In this document: piece after piece, positions 22,770 through 37,188 of the stretch | How the letters are laid out: every line of letters starts with the position of its first letter | Position numbering within the stretch: the first letter of the stretch is position 1 | NCBI GenBank assembly: GCA_028532985.1 | Contig: JANCIK010000004.1 | Coordinates: 2,976,001 to 3,040,000 of the forward strand | Reading direction: 5' to 3' | Length of the DNA stretch: 64,000 bases | From: Stropharia rugosoannulata | Taxonomy: Eukaryota; Basidiomycota; Agaricomycetes; Agaricales; Strophariaceae | Notes under the pieces: generated by a model | Told to the model about the DNA's origin: nothing | Seen by the model: the letters and a program-made list of their open reading frames with translations, nothing else | Databases searched by the model: none | Position numbers and translations under genes: made by a program

Positions 22770-25368
22770 ATGGCGGGCCACCCCAAAGAGCGTACACGCG
22801 CAAGTGCTCGGTTGGCAGCGGCGGTACCTAAATTGGATGCCACTACTATACCTGCAACTGGCAGAAGCACGTCGCCCACAAGACGCGGCACGAAAAGGAA
22901 AAATGAGGCTCGAACGCCGAAGAACAAGAAAATGAAGGTTCAATCTTGTTATTTGGCTGGAATGCCCCTAGACATTGTATACGAGGTGGGTGACTTCAGT
23001 TCGTATTTCACCTGAATTTGTCGCACTCATACACACCACGTATTAGATTTTTTCGCATCTCAGCGCTGAAGACCTGTCGCGACTGGCCAAAATACGAAAC
23101 AAAAGCTTATATATGTTGTTGACGGAGCCCACTTCAAAGGTTTTGTGGAAGGCGGCGCGTGCGAGATTTGTCCCCCCCATGCCAGATTGCCCAAGTAACA
23201 TGCAAGAGCATGTTTTTGTGACACTTTTGCTTAGAGATACTTGTCAGGTGCGCCCACTTCGGCCGAGGCATTTCATATATTGTCTGTTACAATCTCAACT
23301 TTCCAATAGTACTGTCATAAACAAGGTCCCAGAGTGCAAATAATTCACGCATGGTCCGCTCAAAGAGTGATTTGCCATGACTGTGTCGACGGGCAGTAAG
23401 TCCTATTACAAATTCAACGATCCAAAGAAAATCTGATGCATTTGTTATAGCTGCCGCGTTATCCCTTCTTACTCTAAGGTAGTTAAAACTCCCATGTTCT
23501 TACGCAAATTATTTGCACGGAAAGGAGGTGGCCGCCCTACGGTTTGTTTCAACGACTACTTGCCGCTCGTCCGCATACCTCACGGTCGGTTTATTGTATC
23601 CATCGCTCGCACCACACTTAACACAATTGTATCATACAGGTCAACTTTACTACTTTGTTGAATATTTCAAGATCTGGGAAGCTGAAGCTTTGAAAATGGA
23701 AACTGTGGAAGAGCGGTGACAGTGGCTGGAAAAGAAGCAGCCGCTTGCCAATTTTAAAAAGGTGTCGCTTTTCCTACAGTCACTGATCCTTTAAACTAAC
23801 ACGCACTGCTAGTGTACTAAAGCGTTCGATAACTGGCGGCTCCACTACATCAAACATCAGAAACACCAGTGTGAACTCCGCGTAAAAAGTCGACAAGCTC
23901 GGTAAGCCGGGTGGTCCATAGTTTATCTGTACACTTTGATGAGACGTCTTCTAGCGTATTGGAATACGCAAGATCTATCGGATGGTCCGAGGAAATCGAC
24001 AAAAAAGCTAGCTCAGAACTTGGAGTAGAAGCACATCCGCAAATTTTGGTTGCATGCCAAAAAAATATCACAGAACACAGTACGTGCTTCTTGCTACATT
24101 TACGATTTTTGAATATGCTTCATCCCTTCTGTTCTCTCTGTTAGGTTTAAAGAAATTGAAACAGGTGATCGAAACGCACATGCTACAAATCAAGTGTCGC
24201 CGTCTGGCAAGGGAGCGGAGAGACCTACTTTCATCAAGGCTTCCTGTACTAAAACAGGCCTATTCTACTTACTGCTCTAATTTTACTTACGTTCAGACAC
24301 GACATTTTTTATCATGTATTGAACTTTTTCTGGAACCGGCTATTCAAGACATCATCTTCAATACCCCATCAGACGAGACACTCACCGAAGCACACTTACT
24401 ACCGACCATCGTTGAAATTGTTCCTGGAGCCAGCCAACGCGAAATACAACGCATCAAAGAAGAACTACTTGAAATCATCCAAAATGCGCTAATCCGGGTA
24501 CAAGACCCCACTCCAGTCGACCGTGATCTAACGCTGAACTTGGCCACAACAGTGTTTCGCTGCATGAATTATTATAATTGTCCTGTCATGAGGAATGATC
24601 ATTTTCTTTCTGCGGAGGATGCAGTGCTACATCCGTGCATAATGACGAAAAATATCCCAGAAACACCTAACGACCATGCTTTAATCAGTCTGCATCTTGG
24701 GGGGTACCTAAGGTCACCCTCAGCGTCTCTCGTCTTCAAAGAAGAGACAGCAACTGCTATCGGTGAGATTGTCAAAGCTTGCGGCCTCGATCCTTCAACC
24801 ACAACGAAGCAAACAATGGATCAGCTAAATTATGTTTTCGAATGCATCAAATGTTGCGAAGGCCCGTTAAAGGGCAGACCTATGGGGTCTTGGGCTACTA
24901 TGGTCAGTTGGACCTGTTATTTCGCCTTCATTAAACTGTAGATCCTGATTTCAACTGTTCAGGCTAATCATTATACGAGAATGCACCGTCACGAGCGGCT
25001 ATCCTTTCAGCCAAGGCGGTTGACAGGGGACGAGGAGGTCGTCGTGCGTGCCAGAATCACTGAGGAGACTATCCGTAAATGGAATGACCCTGCCATTTCT
25101 CGCGATGTGCTGGCATGTGCGCACTGTGGCAAGTCGGACTGCAACAAAGCTGATCTAGACTTTCATATAAAAAACCAGTATGTTCATACGTTCATCCTTT
25201 GTTTAGCATTTGATGACAAGAAATGTATGTAATTCAAGGCATAACAAGGTGACGTTAACAAAGGAAGATTTCATCCTCAACCCTGCAGGTGTGGGTACAC
25301 CTGATATCTATTACCTATGGCCGCCCCGACCTGATGAAAACGTCCTTATCTTGAACTTCATGGAATAA
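22770..25368 (+). pseudogene. F-box-type gene with in-frame stop, probable pseudogene
   Basis: Exons can be followed from MAGHPKERTRASARLAAAVP through a basic region to an F-box-like core (LAGMPLDIVYEIFSHLSAED, then LARIRNK-like residues and SKVLWKAARARF). A Cys/His segment follows (DTCQYCHK ... VICHDCVDG). The middle region is helical (YYFVEYFKIWEAEALKMETV) and the C-terminus Cys/His-rich (LACAHCGKSDCNKADLDFHI), ending LILNFME. This is a recurrent Agaricomycete F-box architecture. The exon near 23641-23758 has TGA at 23717-23719 between EER and QWLEKKQ. Coding character continues on both sides in the same frame, and no splice pair I tried removes the stop. Every other exon joins cleanly, including a 53-nt intron at about 23869-23921. 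Either a recent nonsense allele or a sequence error. Confidence 0.65.
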
Positions 25369-25515
25369 ACACTTCACAAGGTTCGAGGTATGAATTTCAA
25401 GTACAACATTTGTCGGACAATATAAACCTGTTAAATACCCAAACGGTATGCACCTCATTTACTTAATATACCCAGTTACCCAGTGTCTGCGTTGCGGTTT
25501 ATGCATCTGTGATAA
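25236..25515 (+). repeat. Tandem duplication, copy 1 (last exon and 3' flank of F-box gene)
   Basis: The original copy: acceptor site, exon HNKVTLTKEDFILNPAGV...NFME with its stop, and 3' flanking sequence. It matches copy 2 at about 25627-25917, offset by about 400 bp. Confidence 0.8.
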
Positions 25516-25580
25516 GCTCCTCTTTCCACCATTGGTACATATCTCAAAAAAATTATAAATCTTTATATCATATTGCAATT

Positions 25581-25626
25581 TAGCTTATTGGATAGAGCAT
25601 TCGCTGGCGGAGGTTAGCGGTAGGCC
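25581..25626 (+). other. tRNA-like 5' half (D-arm), uncertain
   Basis: TAGCTTATTGGATAGAGCA fits a pol III A box and folds into a tRNA D-arm (GCTT/GAGC stem, GG in the loop). TTCGC and GGTTAGCGG follow, resembling anticodon-stem and variable-arm sequence. The apparent B box (TGTATGATTCC, 25627-25637) aligns with the intron end of the duplicated exon, so it is not independent support. No complete cloverleaf forms. It could be a fragment of a tRNA or SINE head, or chance. Confidence 0.3.
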
Positions 25627-25917
25627 TGTATGATTCCAGGCATAACAAGGTAACGCTAACAAGAGATGATTTCATCCTCAATCCAGCTGGTGTGGACAGA
25701 CCTTATATCCATTACGTCTGGCCAACTCAAACTGATGAAAATACTCGTCTTGGTCTTGTCTTGAACTTTATAAAATAGTACCTCAGAAGGTTTAGATACA
25801 ACCTTCAACTTGTGAAGTACAGGGTTCGCTGGACAGTACCAACCTTTGCCCATGAAAGAAGGGTGTACAACCTCTTTTAATAAATATGCCCAATAACTGT
25901 AGTGCGATTTATGCGTG
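25627..25917 (+). pseudogene. Duplicated last exon of the F-box gene (orphan copy 2)
   Basis: Encodes HNKVTLTRDDFILNPAGV then DENTRLGLVLNFIK and a stop at about 25779, clearly parallel to the last exon of the upstream F-box gene (KEDFILNPAGV...NFME). The 3' splice acceptor AG/GCATAACAAG is also duplicated, as is the 3' flank. The copy has diverged at many positions but its frame stays open. It lies downstream of the original stop and has no gene of its own. Alternative 3' splicing into it is possible in principle. Confidence 0.75.
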
Positions 25918-26113
25918 TCCAATGTTCTGTTACAGATCCAAAGGTTACATATATCTATCTAGTCTGGTCTATGATACCTGCGCCTAGAGTACACTGCTCA
26001 GTAGTTTTATAGCCCTCAATTCGATACATCGCTCAATAGCATATAGGCGGGTATAATTCCTATAAAATAATATCTAGTATACAGTGCTCCTACCCGAGTA
26101 AAGTGCTTGGTGA

Positions 26114-29879
<3,766 letters not shown>

Positions 29880-30498
29880 TTAGGAGTCCAGGCTGTTCAG
29901 CAATGAACAGTATGCAGGAACTAGTTGGAACGAGAATAGAGAGAGGTAACTTTGCGAACAGGAATCTCGAGCACGCGTAAAAATATGGGATACACGTGCG
30001 AAAGGTGACGTGGCGCATTTCTCTCAGTTTCGATCGAGCTCTCCGGCATTCGAACGGGCTTGTGTTGCTCAGTCCCACCGCGCAAGATCCGGGCGGACGG
30101 AATATATGTGTCGGGACAGCTCGAGGGAAAGCTGCTGTTCGTCAAAACACTAGGGTGCAGGAAAATGACGCTATCTGGTTCCACGGTCCCTGCCTTTCCG
30201 GGCAGTGACATCAATATTAGCTGGATGCCAATTTATGTATACGCTCTATGTCCAACGTCTGTCTGCGGCGTCTGACGCAGTCATGGCACGCACAACCTTT
30301 ATAGATAATGCAGTTATTGCAGCGAGCACAGAGTCCACCTCGGTGCTCGAAGAGAGGAGCAGGCGCCACAAGCCAAATAAGTGACAACAGAGATTGGATT
30401 GCGGCAGAGACGAGTGCGCCGCTGACTGACTCGGGCGGCACTGCAATCACCCTCTTCTTCTTCATTGCACACCCTGGCGTACTCGTAAGTCGGCCGCA
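29880..30498. promoter_or_regulatory. Divergent intergenic region, SERCA and SIP5
   Basis: 619 bp between two divergent start codons. The promoters of both genes must lie here. I see no repeat or coding signal; frames on both strands overlap and have no conserved content. Confidence 0.4.
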
Positions 30499-32544
30499 AT
30501 GGGCAACTCTTCTTCGTCGGGGCGGGGCCACCACGATGACTCTGTTGATTATGGCTCCCTCGTCCCCCAGGGTGTTTACACCGGACCAAGGGACTGGAAT
30601 CAACCCATCGTCTCCCAGCTTATTGTAGCCCGAAAGCTGGCGCCATTCTACCGCCCACTGGAAGACTACGACGAGTCATGGGATGACGAACAAATTCTTG
30701 CTGCACGCAAAGAGCTCCCAGATCCTGACAACGCCGACACCGTCACACGAATAGAGGCTACCGCCAACAGTCACCGGTCAAAGCGGCCAGTCCCAGCCAA
30801 GGAACCTTCTCGCGCCGAAGCGCTCATTTATAAGGGCGCTGTAGAATGCCCCATATGCTTTTTGGTAGGAGCATTTCCCTTCTAAACGGCTTACATTCCA
30901 GCTCGTGCTGATAGCCATCGTCAAAGTATTATCCACCGAACATCAACCACTCGAGATGCTGTGACCAAGCCATTTGTACCGAATGCTTTGTACAAATCAA
31001 ACGCTCTGAGCCCACCACAACACATATCGTTTCCGAGCCTGCAGCGTGCCCCTACTGCGTGCAAGAGAACTTCGGAGTGGTTTATAATCCACCCCCCTGG
31101 CGAGCTGGACTTGGCAGTGAAGGTTCGGTATGCATAACCTTTATTTTATGCCACAGCATATTTTAATATCTCAATTAGAATGGACTGTGGTCAGAATCTA
31201 CGCGCCCATCAGAACCCAGCGCCCCGCCGACTCATAAACGACGTCAGAAGAGCTTCAGTGCAGATAGCCCTGAGGTGGTGACCACAGGTGCGATATCTTT
31301 ATGTCTGTGCATACCAGCACTTACACGTCCGTAGATCAAATTCGACCAGACTGGGAGGCCAAACTCGACGCCGTACGCGCTGCAGTCGCTCGGCGGGCCA
31401 ACAGGCGGATTATCATGCGCCAAGTGGGAGACCGCCTTATACCGGTGGGTGTCACCAGCGGTCGGGTACATGCGCTTACGCCGGAGGAAGCGGCTGCTGC
31501 GGGTGCTGATGCTACTGGGAGCCGGCGTAGTCGTAGACGGCAAGCACCGGGCGGATTTGAGCAGTTTGTGGGCATGGCCGGGCAAGACTTAGAAGAAGTG
31601 AGTTTGTTATTGAAACATCAGAATCTGTCCATCGTTTGACATGTCATTTCCAGCTAATGCTTATGGAGGCAATGAGGTTGTCACTATTGGATCATGAAGA
31701 GCATCAGCGGAAGGAGGCCGAGGAGAAGAAGAAACAAGAGGCTGCTATAGCAGCGACGGCGGCTGCTTCAGGAGAAGGCTCGTCCTCTACAGAAGGTGCG
31801 ACCTCTTCACCTGCACCCGATCCATCATTACCTGGCCTATCCCGGGAGACCCACTCCAGCGGAGCCAGCTCCTTCAATCTAATTCCGTCTTCATCAGCAA
31901 ATCCGTCATCGCAAGGCGCACAGACACAGGAGTCGCTGACCCCGGGCCGGAAATCATGGTCAACATCACGGAGCCGTACCCCTCCACCGCCACCTGCGAA
32001 CCCTGCAGGTAATGTGGCTAGTGAGGAAGGCCAAGCTGCCTGGCGCGACCGCACTGTAACCCCTCCAGCATTTAGCATGTTAAGTGCTGCTTTGACCTCC
32101 ACCTCTACTGCCGCGGCTTTCCTTGGGTCTGCCTCCGCTTCAAGAAGTGTGACACCTGAGCCGAGCACAGCAACAGGCAGTGCCAACGCCACCGGCACGA
32201 ACTTATCTGGGCCTTCGCGGGATGCACGCGAGCAATCCTCAGCAGGGTCTACGTCTACGGGGTCGTTTTTCTCGAGCTCGTCTTCATACCTTGCTGGAAA
32301 CCCTACTGTTATACCTGCAGAACGGTCCGAGTTGTCGTCTGTGACATCATTAGAAAGTGGGGAATCTGGTGCCGGCATCGGGCTGGCGTCATATAACCCT
32401 CTACAATCCGCGTCGGCATCGCAAGAATCGTCTCTAGAGCATACACATTTGATACAGCCAGAGACGTCCCAGAAGGATTTGTCTATGGCGGGCGAGAGTC
32501 CGGGAGATGCGGCCGTAACATATTTGGAAGAGGTGTCAAGGTGA
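30499..32544 (+). CDS. SIP5: Sip5-like RING-type protein
   Basis: The start [14 protein letters not shown] is a possible N-myristoylation context (MG-N-S-S-S). A conserved block follows ([40 protein letters not shown]). The Cys-rich RING-like module is split by an intron at about 30866-30935: VECPICFL joined to [20 protein letters not shown], then CPYC. Further exons carry [20 protein letters not shown] and the long helical/Ser-Thr-rich tail ([20 protein letters not shown]). Yeast Sip5 binds the Snf1 kinase and Reg1/Glc7; whether this holds here is inference. The tail is low complexity with many SP and TP sites. Confidence 0.87.
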
Positions 32545-33271
32545 GCGCACGGGTTATTGTTGGATTGTTTCTTTATGGGTGTGCTGTCGAGCCTTGGTGC
32601 TGGATTATTATAATCTTTGTGTTTACGGCATGTTGAGGCCTCTGGATATTTAATTCATTTCGCACTTCCTAATCTACCTCCCTATGTAAGCATTGTAATT
32701 CTGATACCGTGCTCTAGATAAAGTGATTCATGGTGAAAGGCATCGATCGTCATGCCGTGTCAGTACTGCCTACTACTAGTTTATCGCCACGCGTCACCCA
32801 GTATCACAATTCACCCTTATCCCACGTCGCATCTCATATTCGCTCATGGCATTCCAAGCAACTCCTACTACCCACGACCCTCAAACGATACATCTCATTA
32901 CATTTATCCCCTCTTAGCCAGTCTCCTGCATATTTTGCATGGTAACACACCACTACTCATTTCCTTTTGTAGCCTACTTTATCTATGCATAGATTTGTTT
33001 CTCGTATTCTTCCGCGATTTACGACAATTTACGATGATAGTATATCGGTTGACATAGCCTCATGTTGGCAAGTATGTACATAAAAGTGCACTCTAGCATG
33101 TACTACATTGCATGTCAAACCAACTTCGCGTTACTTGTGTATGGAAACATGTAAAGCTTTCATCCTAATCTTGCTGAGGATGGACAATAGGCTTGGATGA
33201 GTAACTACGCATTTCTTAAGTTAGATACAGTTAAAGCGGTCTAGTGAATATGTAGATGAATAGCGACATTG
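32545..33271. other. Intergenic region, no gene seen
   Basis: About 730 bp of AT-rich sequence between SIP5 and the kinase-like pseudogene 3' end. No feature recognised. Confidence 0.5.
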
Positions 33272-34245
33272 CTACTCTTCGGTATCTGACGCAGGGAGTT
33301 CTGCACCTGCCAGAAACTTTATGTCGCGACCATACCATCGGCCATACATTTCATCAAGGCAGTCATAGTAGTGTTTGAAGGCTAAATTTTTTGACCTTCT
33401 TGTATTACTGCCAAGTTCATAGGTCAATAACCCAGTACTTGTGTGTCCTTTTATGCTTACGGCACCTCCGTACTGGAAGGCCGGAGAGTGATACCGGAGG
33501 CACTTTCATGATGTTTTCAGGACGCACATCACACTGTTTCATGCCTTCAAATGTTATGTCTTCGAGCACATCTCGAATGTCGATACTAATTCATTTGTGA
33601 GGATAGCATATCATTCAATTAACATGATGGCTGCTCACAGATCATTGTCGCTCTCCTTAAGAGTTATCTTGCCTCCAGTACGTTCTATTAACATAACCGA
33701 CAGCTCATGTGTCTGCGTTCTGTTCTTGCGATTCACCCCAGGAAAGCTCCAATCGTCATCAACTTCACTATTATTGAACAATCCATAGAAACGAGGAATA
33801 TAGAGGCAACCTGAAGCTTATCAAGTTTCATGTAGTTTAAGGCTTCTCGACCTAAATCCACAATATTCTCTTCTTCGGAAACTTTCAATACGAGTCTCGA
33901 CGGAAGGAAGGGAAGTCCAGAGCACTTTATCTTCTGTCCATCCGGGTCTGTTAGGTCCTTTATAAACATCAGGTTGGCTTGGTAAACAGTGCCGCATTTG
34001 CCATCGCCTAATTCCTTTCCTATTGAGGGGTGAACTTCATAAGAATGAATTGGGCACTCGATGGAATGTGGTTCTGCAGTATCAGCAGGCGTTGATGATT
34101 CATGTTGGTCTTCAACAGCTGAGCGTAACAGAGTATCTGCTAGCATGAGTTTGATTTTGTTCTTCCCAACTTCAACTGGTTCCCAGCGGTCAAAAGACAT
34201 AGTGACTGGCTGTCCAGTTGCGTCTGTAATCAAATTAGATACCAC
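33272..34245 (-). pseudogene. Fungal protein-kinase-like pseudogene
   Basis: Recognisable kinase-like parts lie in order: a glycine loop (GKELGDGKCGTVYQA), LVLKVSEEEN with a candidate ATP-site lysine, LGREALNYMKLDKLQ, IPRFYGLFNNSE, a catalytic-loop relic (KQCDVRPENIM), YWVID for the metal-binding aspartate, and the tail DEMYGRWYGRDIKF ending ASDTEE. Two frame breaks separate them, one at about 33810 after KLQ and one at about 33424 after VID. One intron (near 33585-33637) still splices cleanly. The 5' end runs into the duplicated segment at 34425-34703. It looks like a decayed member of the kinase-like families common in Agaricomycetes. Confidence 0.72.
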
Positions 34246-34424
34246 AACTCATTGGATAGAGTCAGGGCCCTATTCAATCAATAAAACAGCCGTATCTGAA
34301 GGAATAGAAACACACCAGGAGCTTAGAATAATCAGTCATAGTAAGGCTTGAGTAGTATGTAGAAATCAGATTGCCACTTAAGGGAACAGCCGTGGCTAAC
34401 ATGAAGCCTTGGAACATTCAGACA

Positions 34425-34703
34425 CATGTGACCCGGACCTCCAGAGTTGATATTCCTCCGAGATCCCACTGTACGTAGACTGTGAAAAGTTGGAGCGGTG
34501 TATGTGTACATGGTTCCTTGATGCTTCCCCGGCTGCAGTGGAAGTTTGGAATGAGAAAGCAACGGCACAGCCACTCTGCCTGCTAGCATGCCAAACAGTG
34601 ACATCATACTGCGGCTATTGCCGCCACAATGCAGCACTGCCGGCCGACTCCTAAAATCTGTATCTCTGATAGCTTTATTCATGTAGCCGTTTCCTCCCAA
34701 ACG
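34425..34703 (-). repeat. Inverted duplicate of the 39684-40110 region, copy A
   Basis: Read on the minus strand, it matches the plus strand at 39684-40110 block by block: CGTTTGGGAGGAAACGG, AATAAAGCT(A/G)TCAGAGATACAG, TGCTGCATTGTGGCGGCAA, TGTTTGGCATGCTAGCAGGC, CACCGCTCCAACTT and GGGTCACATG. Copy A lacks about 40 bp and about 85 bp found in the other, including the FG-GAP start codon. Confidence 0.85.
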
Positions 34704-35108
34704 GGTTCAAGTCAATTATATGTATTAAAATATGAACTTGAATGTAGCACAGTCTGAGAATTGGCGTTGCAAACAAGTTGCACAAATGCTGTTTTCGTAA
34801 CCTTGAATCACCAGCCAATCACCAGCGTGTCAGGCATGTTTTTCACGGTGATCCGACTTGACTGCTGCGGAGTTCTGGGCGATATTTGAAATCCTCGAAA
34901 GCGATGCACTTCATGTACTGAGCAAGAGTCATTGCTTGTAAAGTTGCTTGAATAGGTTTGCATGTGGGCAGTCTAAGAACAGCACCACAAATGCCACACT
35001 AATGATGCAAACGATCGACCTGCCAAGTGGAACTTTGAGGCAGTGACAATCCTCCTGGGCGAGGCCTTTATATCTCAGATGGTCAGCTCACTTGTTTATC
35101 CTACCACC
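34704..35108. other. Intergenic gap upstream of the spartin-like gene
   Basis: 405 bp. A TTTATATC stretch (about 35067-35074), about 40 bp before the chosen ATG, could be a core promoter element. Nothing else recognised. Confidence 0.4.
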
Positions 35109-36921
35109 ATGATCTCACATCCCGAAGCATTCGAGCTGTTCACTATTTCTAACGTCGCCCTCGCTGGCCCAGGCTTGAACCCCACGGCAGGCCTGCTCCA
35201 TCTCGAGGGCGTGTCTGTACCGGCCCAAACCATCGATCCCAACACTGGAGCAACTGTAGACACTGGTCGGCATGTCTACCTTGTCCTGCGACTTAATTCT
35301 TTCGAGATGCCCATCGACCCTTCCTGCATAGTCACGCGGACCGACGAGCCTAAGGGGCGCGTCTACCGCTTCACGGAGACGCATGCGGACCCGCACGAGT
35401 TCACTCTGTCGATCTCGGGCCCCTTCGCACCTGGAGACGACACCACTGAGCGGCTCGAGACGCTTGAGGCAGTGTTGGAAGAGTATGTTAGCGAGCTTCG
35501 GTACGCAGGCCCAGGCGTCGTTGCGGTGGAGCCCCTGACGGCGCAACAAGCAAACGCGGTGCGCGGTGCTGTCGACGGGGATAAGGACTTGCGAGGACAT
35601 TTGGTTATGATCAATGAGGATACCGGGGAGGTCGTGGGCCAGGTCGAGGACCGGTTTAGGATTAGGGAAGACGCGGCGTTGAGGGAGAGAGGGCACGAGA
35701 ACGACCCCGTTGTGATTCATGTGCCAGACGACTACACGCGCGAGTCGGACAGACATGCACTAGAGGCGTTTGCGACGGTCATCCCTCCTGAAGAAAGGAA
35801 TTGGATCAGTAACTCTGCAAACATCGTTAGGTGCGCTGCATGACAGTGATTTTCGAGCCCTATTGATTTACCTTACTTTCAGCCATGCCATCTCAATGAC
35901 TACGAACCTCCTGATAACGACAATTACGACGGGTGCCTCATACTACATGAAGCATTCGAATCCGACTCCTCAGCAAACACCGAGCACTTCCACTGCGTCG
36001 ACGAGCGCTGCCCGAAGCAAAGACGCTACATCAGCGGATTCCAACACCCCTCCTCCTCTTCCTCCCCGCTTTCTGCAATACCTGACCTCCGAAAAGACGC
36101 GTCAGAATTTGTCCACCGTACATTCACTCAGTGGACAGGCAGTCAAGGTGTCGGCAAAGACAGTTGGTCTCATTGACGGCATGATTCGACGCGCGATGGG
36201 CGCTAAACCTAAGCGCCAAAAATACTTCCCGAGGGGAATCCCGCCATCGGGTGCTTCTACGCTGGCTCCGGGAACAGGACAGCAATACTCTCGGAGCCCG
36301 TCGCCTAGACTAACATCGCCCTCTCCAGGTCTCGCACCGCCAGCGTACGCCGCTGGCGGAAATGGGAGCGGGAAAACTGGAGCGTACCCGCAAGACAAGC
36401 CACCTCTTCCCCCGCGCCGGTCGCCATCCCCCGGCCCCTTACACGCACCAGTTGCAATGCCTGCGCCAGTGTTTAATGGGGCGCAGCCTCAGGGTACACC
36501 ACCCCCTCTACCCCAGCGCAAGCTCAAGACGAAGGATCACCTTCTGATTTCTGCGGACCTCATCTTGTCGACTATCGACGACTCTGCACGGCGCATGTTG
36601 GATGTCGGAACGGAACAGTTTGGTCGGGTCATGGGCCACAAGTGCGTACTCATTTCATACCTTCGTTCTGAAAGTAAATATTAACGAACGTAATCGTTTG
36701 TCAGGTACGGACCCGAGGCTAAGGAGTCGTCGTTGTACATGGCTGGGACAGCCCGGAACGTCGGGCTTGTGTACATTGACATGAGTGGTATTGGCCGCCG
36801 CGCACTGCTGAAGAGGGCAGGCAAGACATTCCTGAAAGCCCGCCTTTCTAGCACTGATCCAGTCACCTATCCTCCACCTAATACTCCACCTCTTCCACTT
36901 CCAATTACTCCTCGACAGTAA
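35109..36921 (+). CDS. Spartin-like protein with senescence domain
   Basis: The start MISHPEAFELFTISNVALAG is preferred over an in-frame ATG at 35043, because a TATA-like stretch lies between them; the upstream start remains possible. The N-terminal half (about residues 1-240) resembles the plant-type senescence/spartin region. The C-terminal senescence domain runs from LLITTITTGASYYMKHS to LISADLILSTIDDSARRMLD, KYGPEAKESSLYMAGTARNV and ALLKRAGKTFLKARL. Between them is a Pro-rich linker with three similar PPxLPxR sites (NTPPPLPPRF, DKPPLPPRRS, TPPPLPQRKL), which suit SH3 binding. Family members are linked to lipid droplets, mitophagy and stress. Introns lie at about 35830-35882 and 36642-36704. 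Confidence 0.82.
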
Positions 36922-37188
36922 TTATGCCACATTACTAGATACTAACCGACAATTTGTACTACTTTTAATTGATTATAAAGGACAACGTTCACACACGCAC
37001 AAGTATGATACTCCCAAGCTTCTGTAGTTTTGCCAGCGAAAATCATGTAGCATATATAATCTAGTCAGATTTTTGTACTCTTAGATTCGTGAGTCTTGAC
37101 TGTGCCTCAAAGCCCTTGAATAAAGAGAAGGTAATATACACAAACTAGCATCCATCCTCGCATTAATGTAATGTAAATACCACCTAGA

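Noticed and set aside
23869..23921. Apparent frameshift in the F-box-type gene
   Set aside because: A 53-nt GT-AG intron from the CACCA/GTGTGAA junction to ATAG joins the two frames cleanly.
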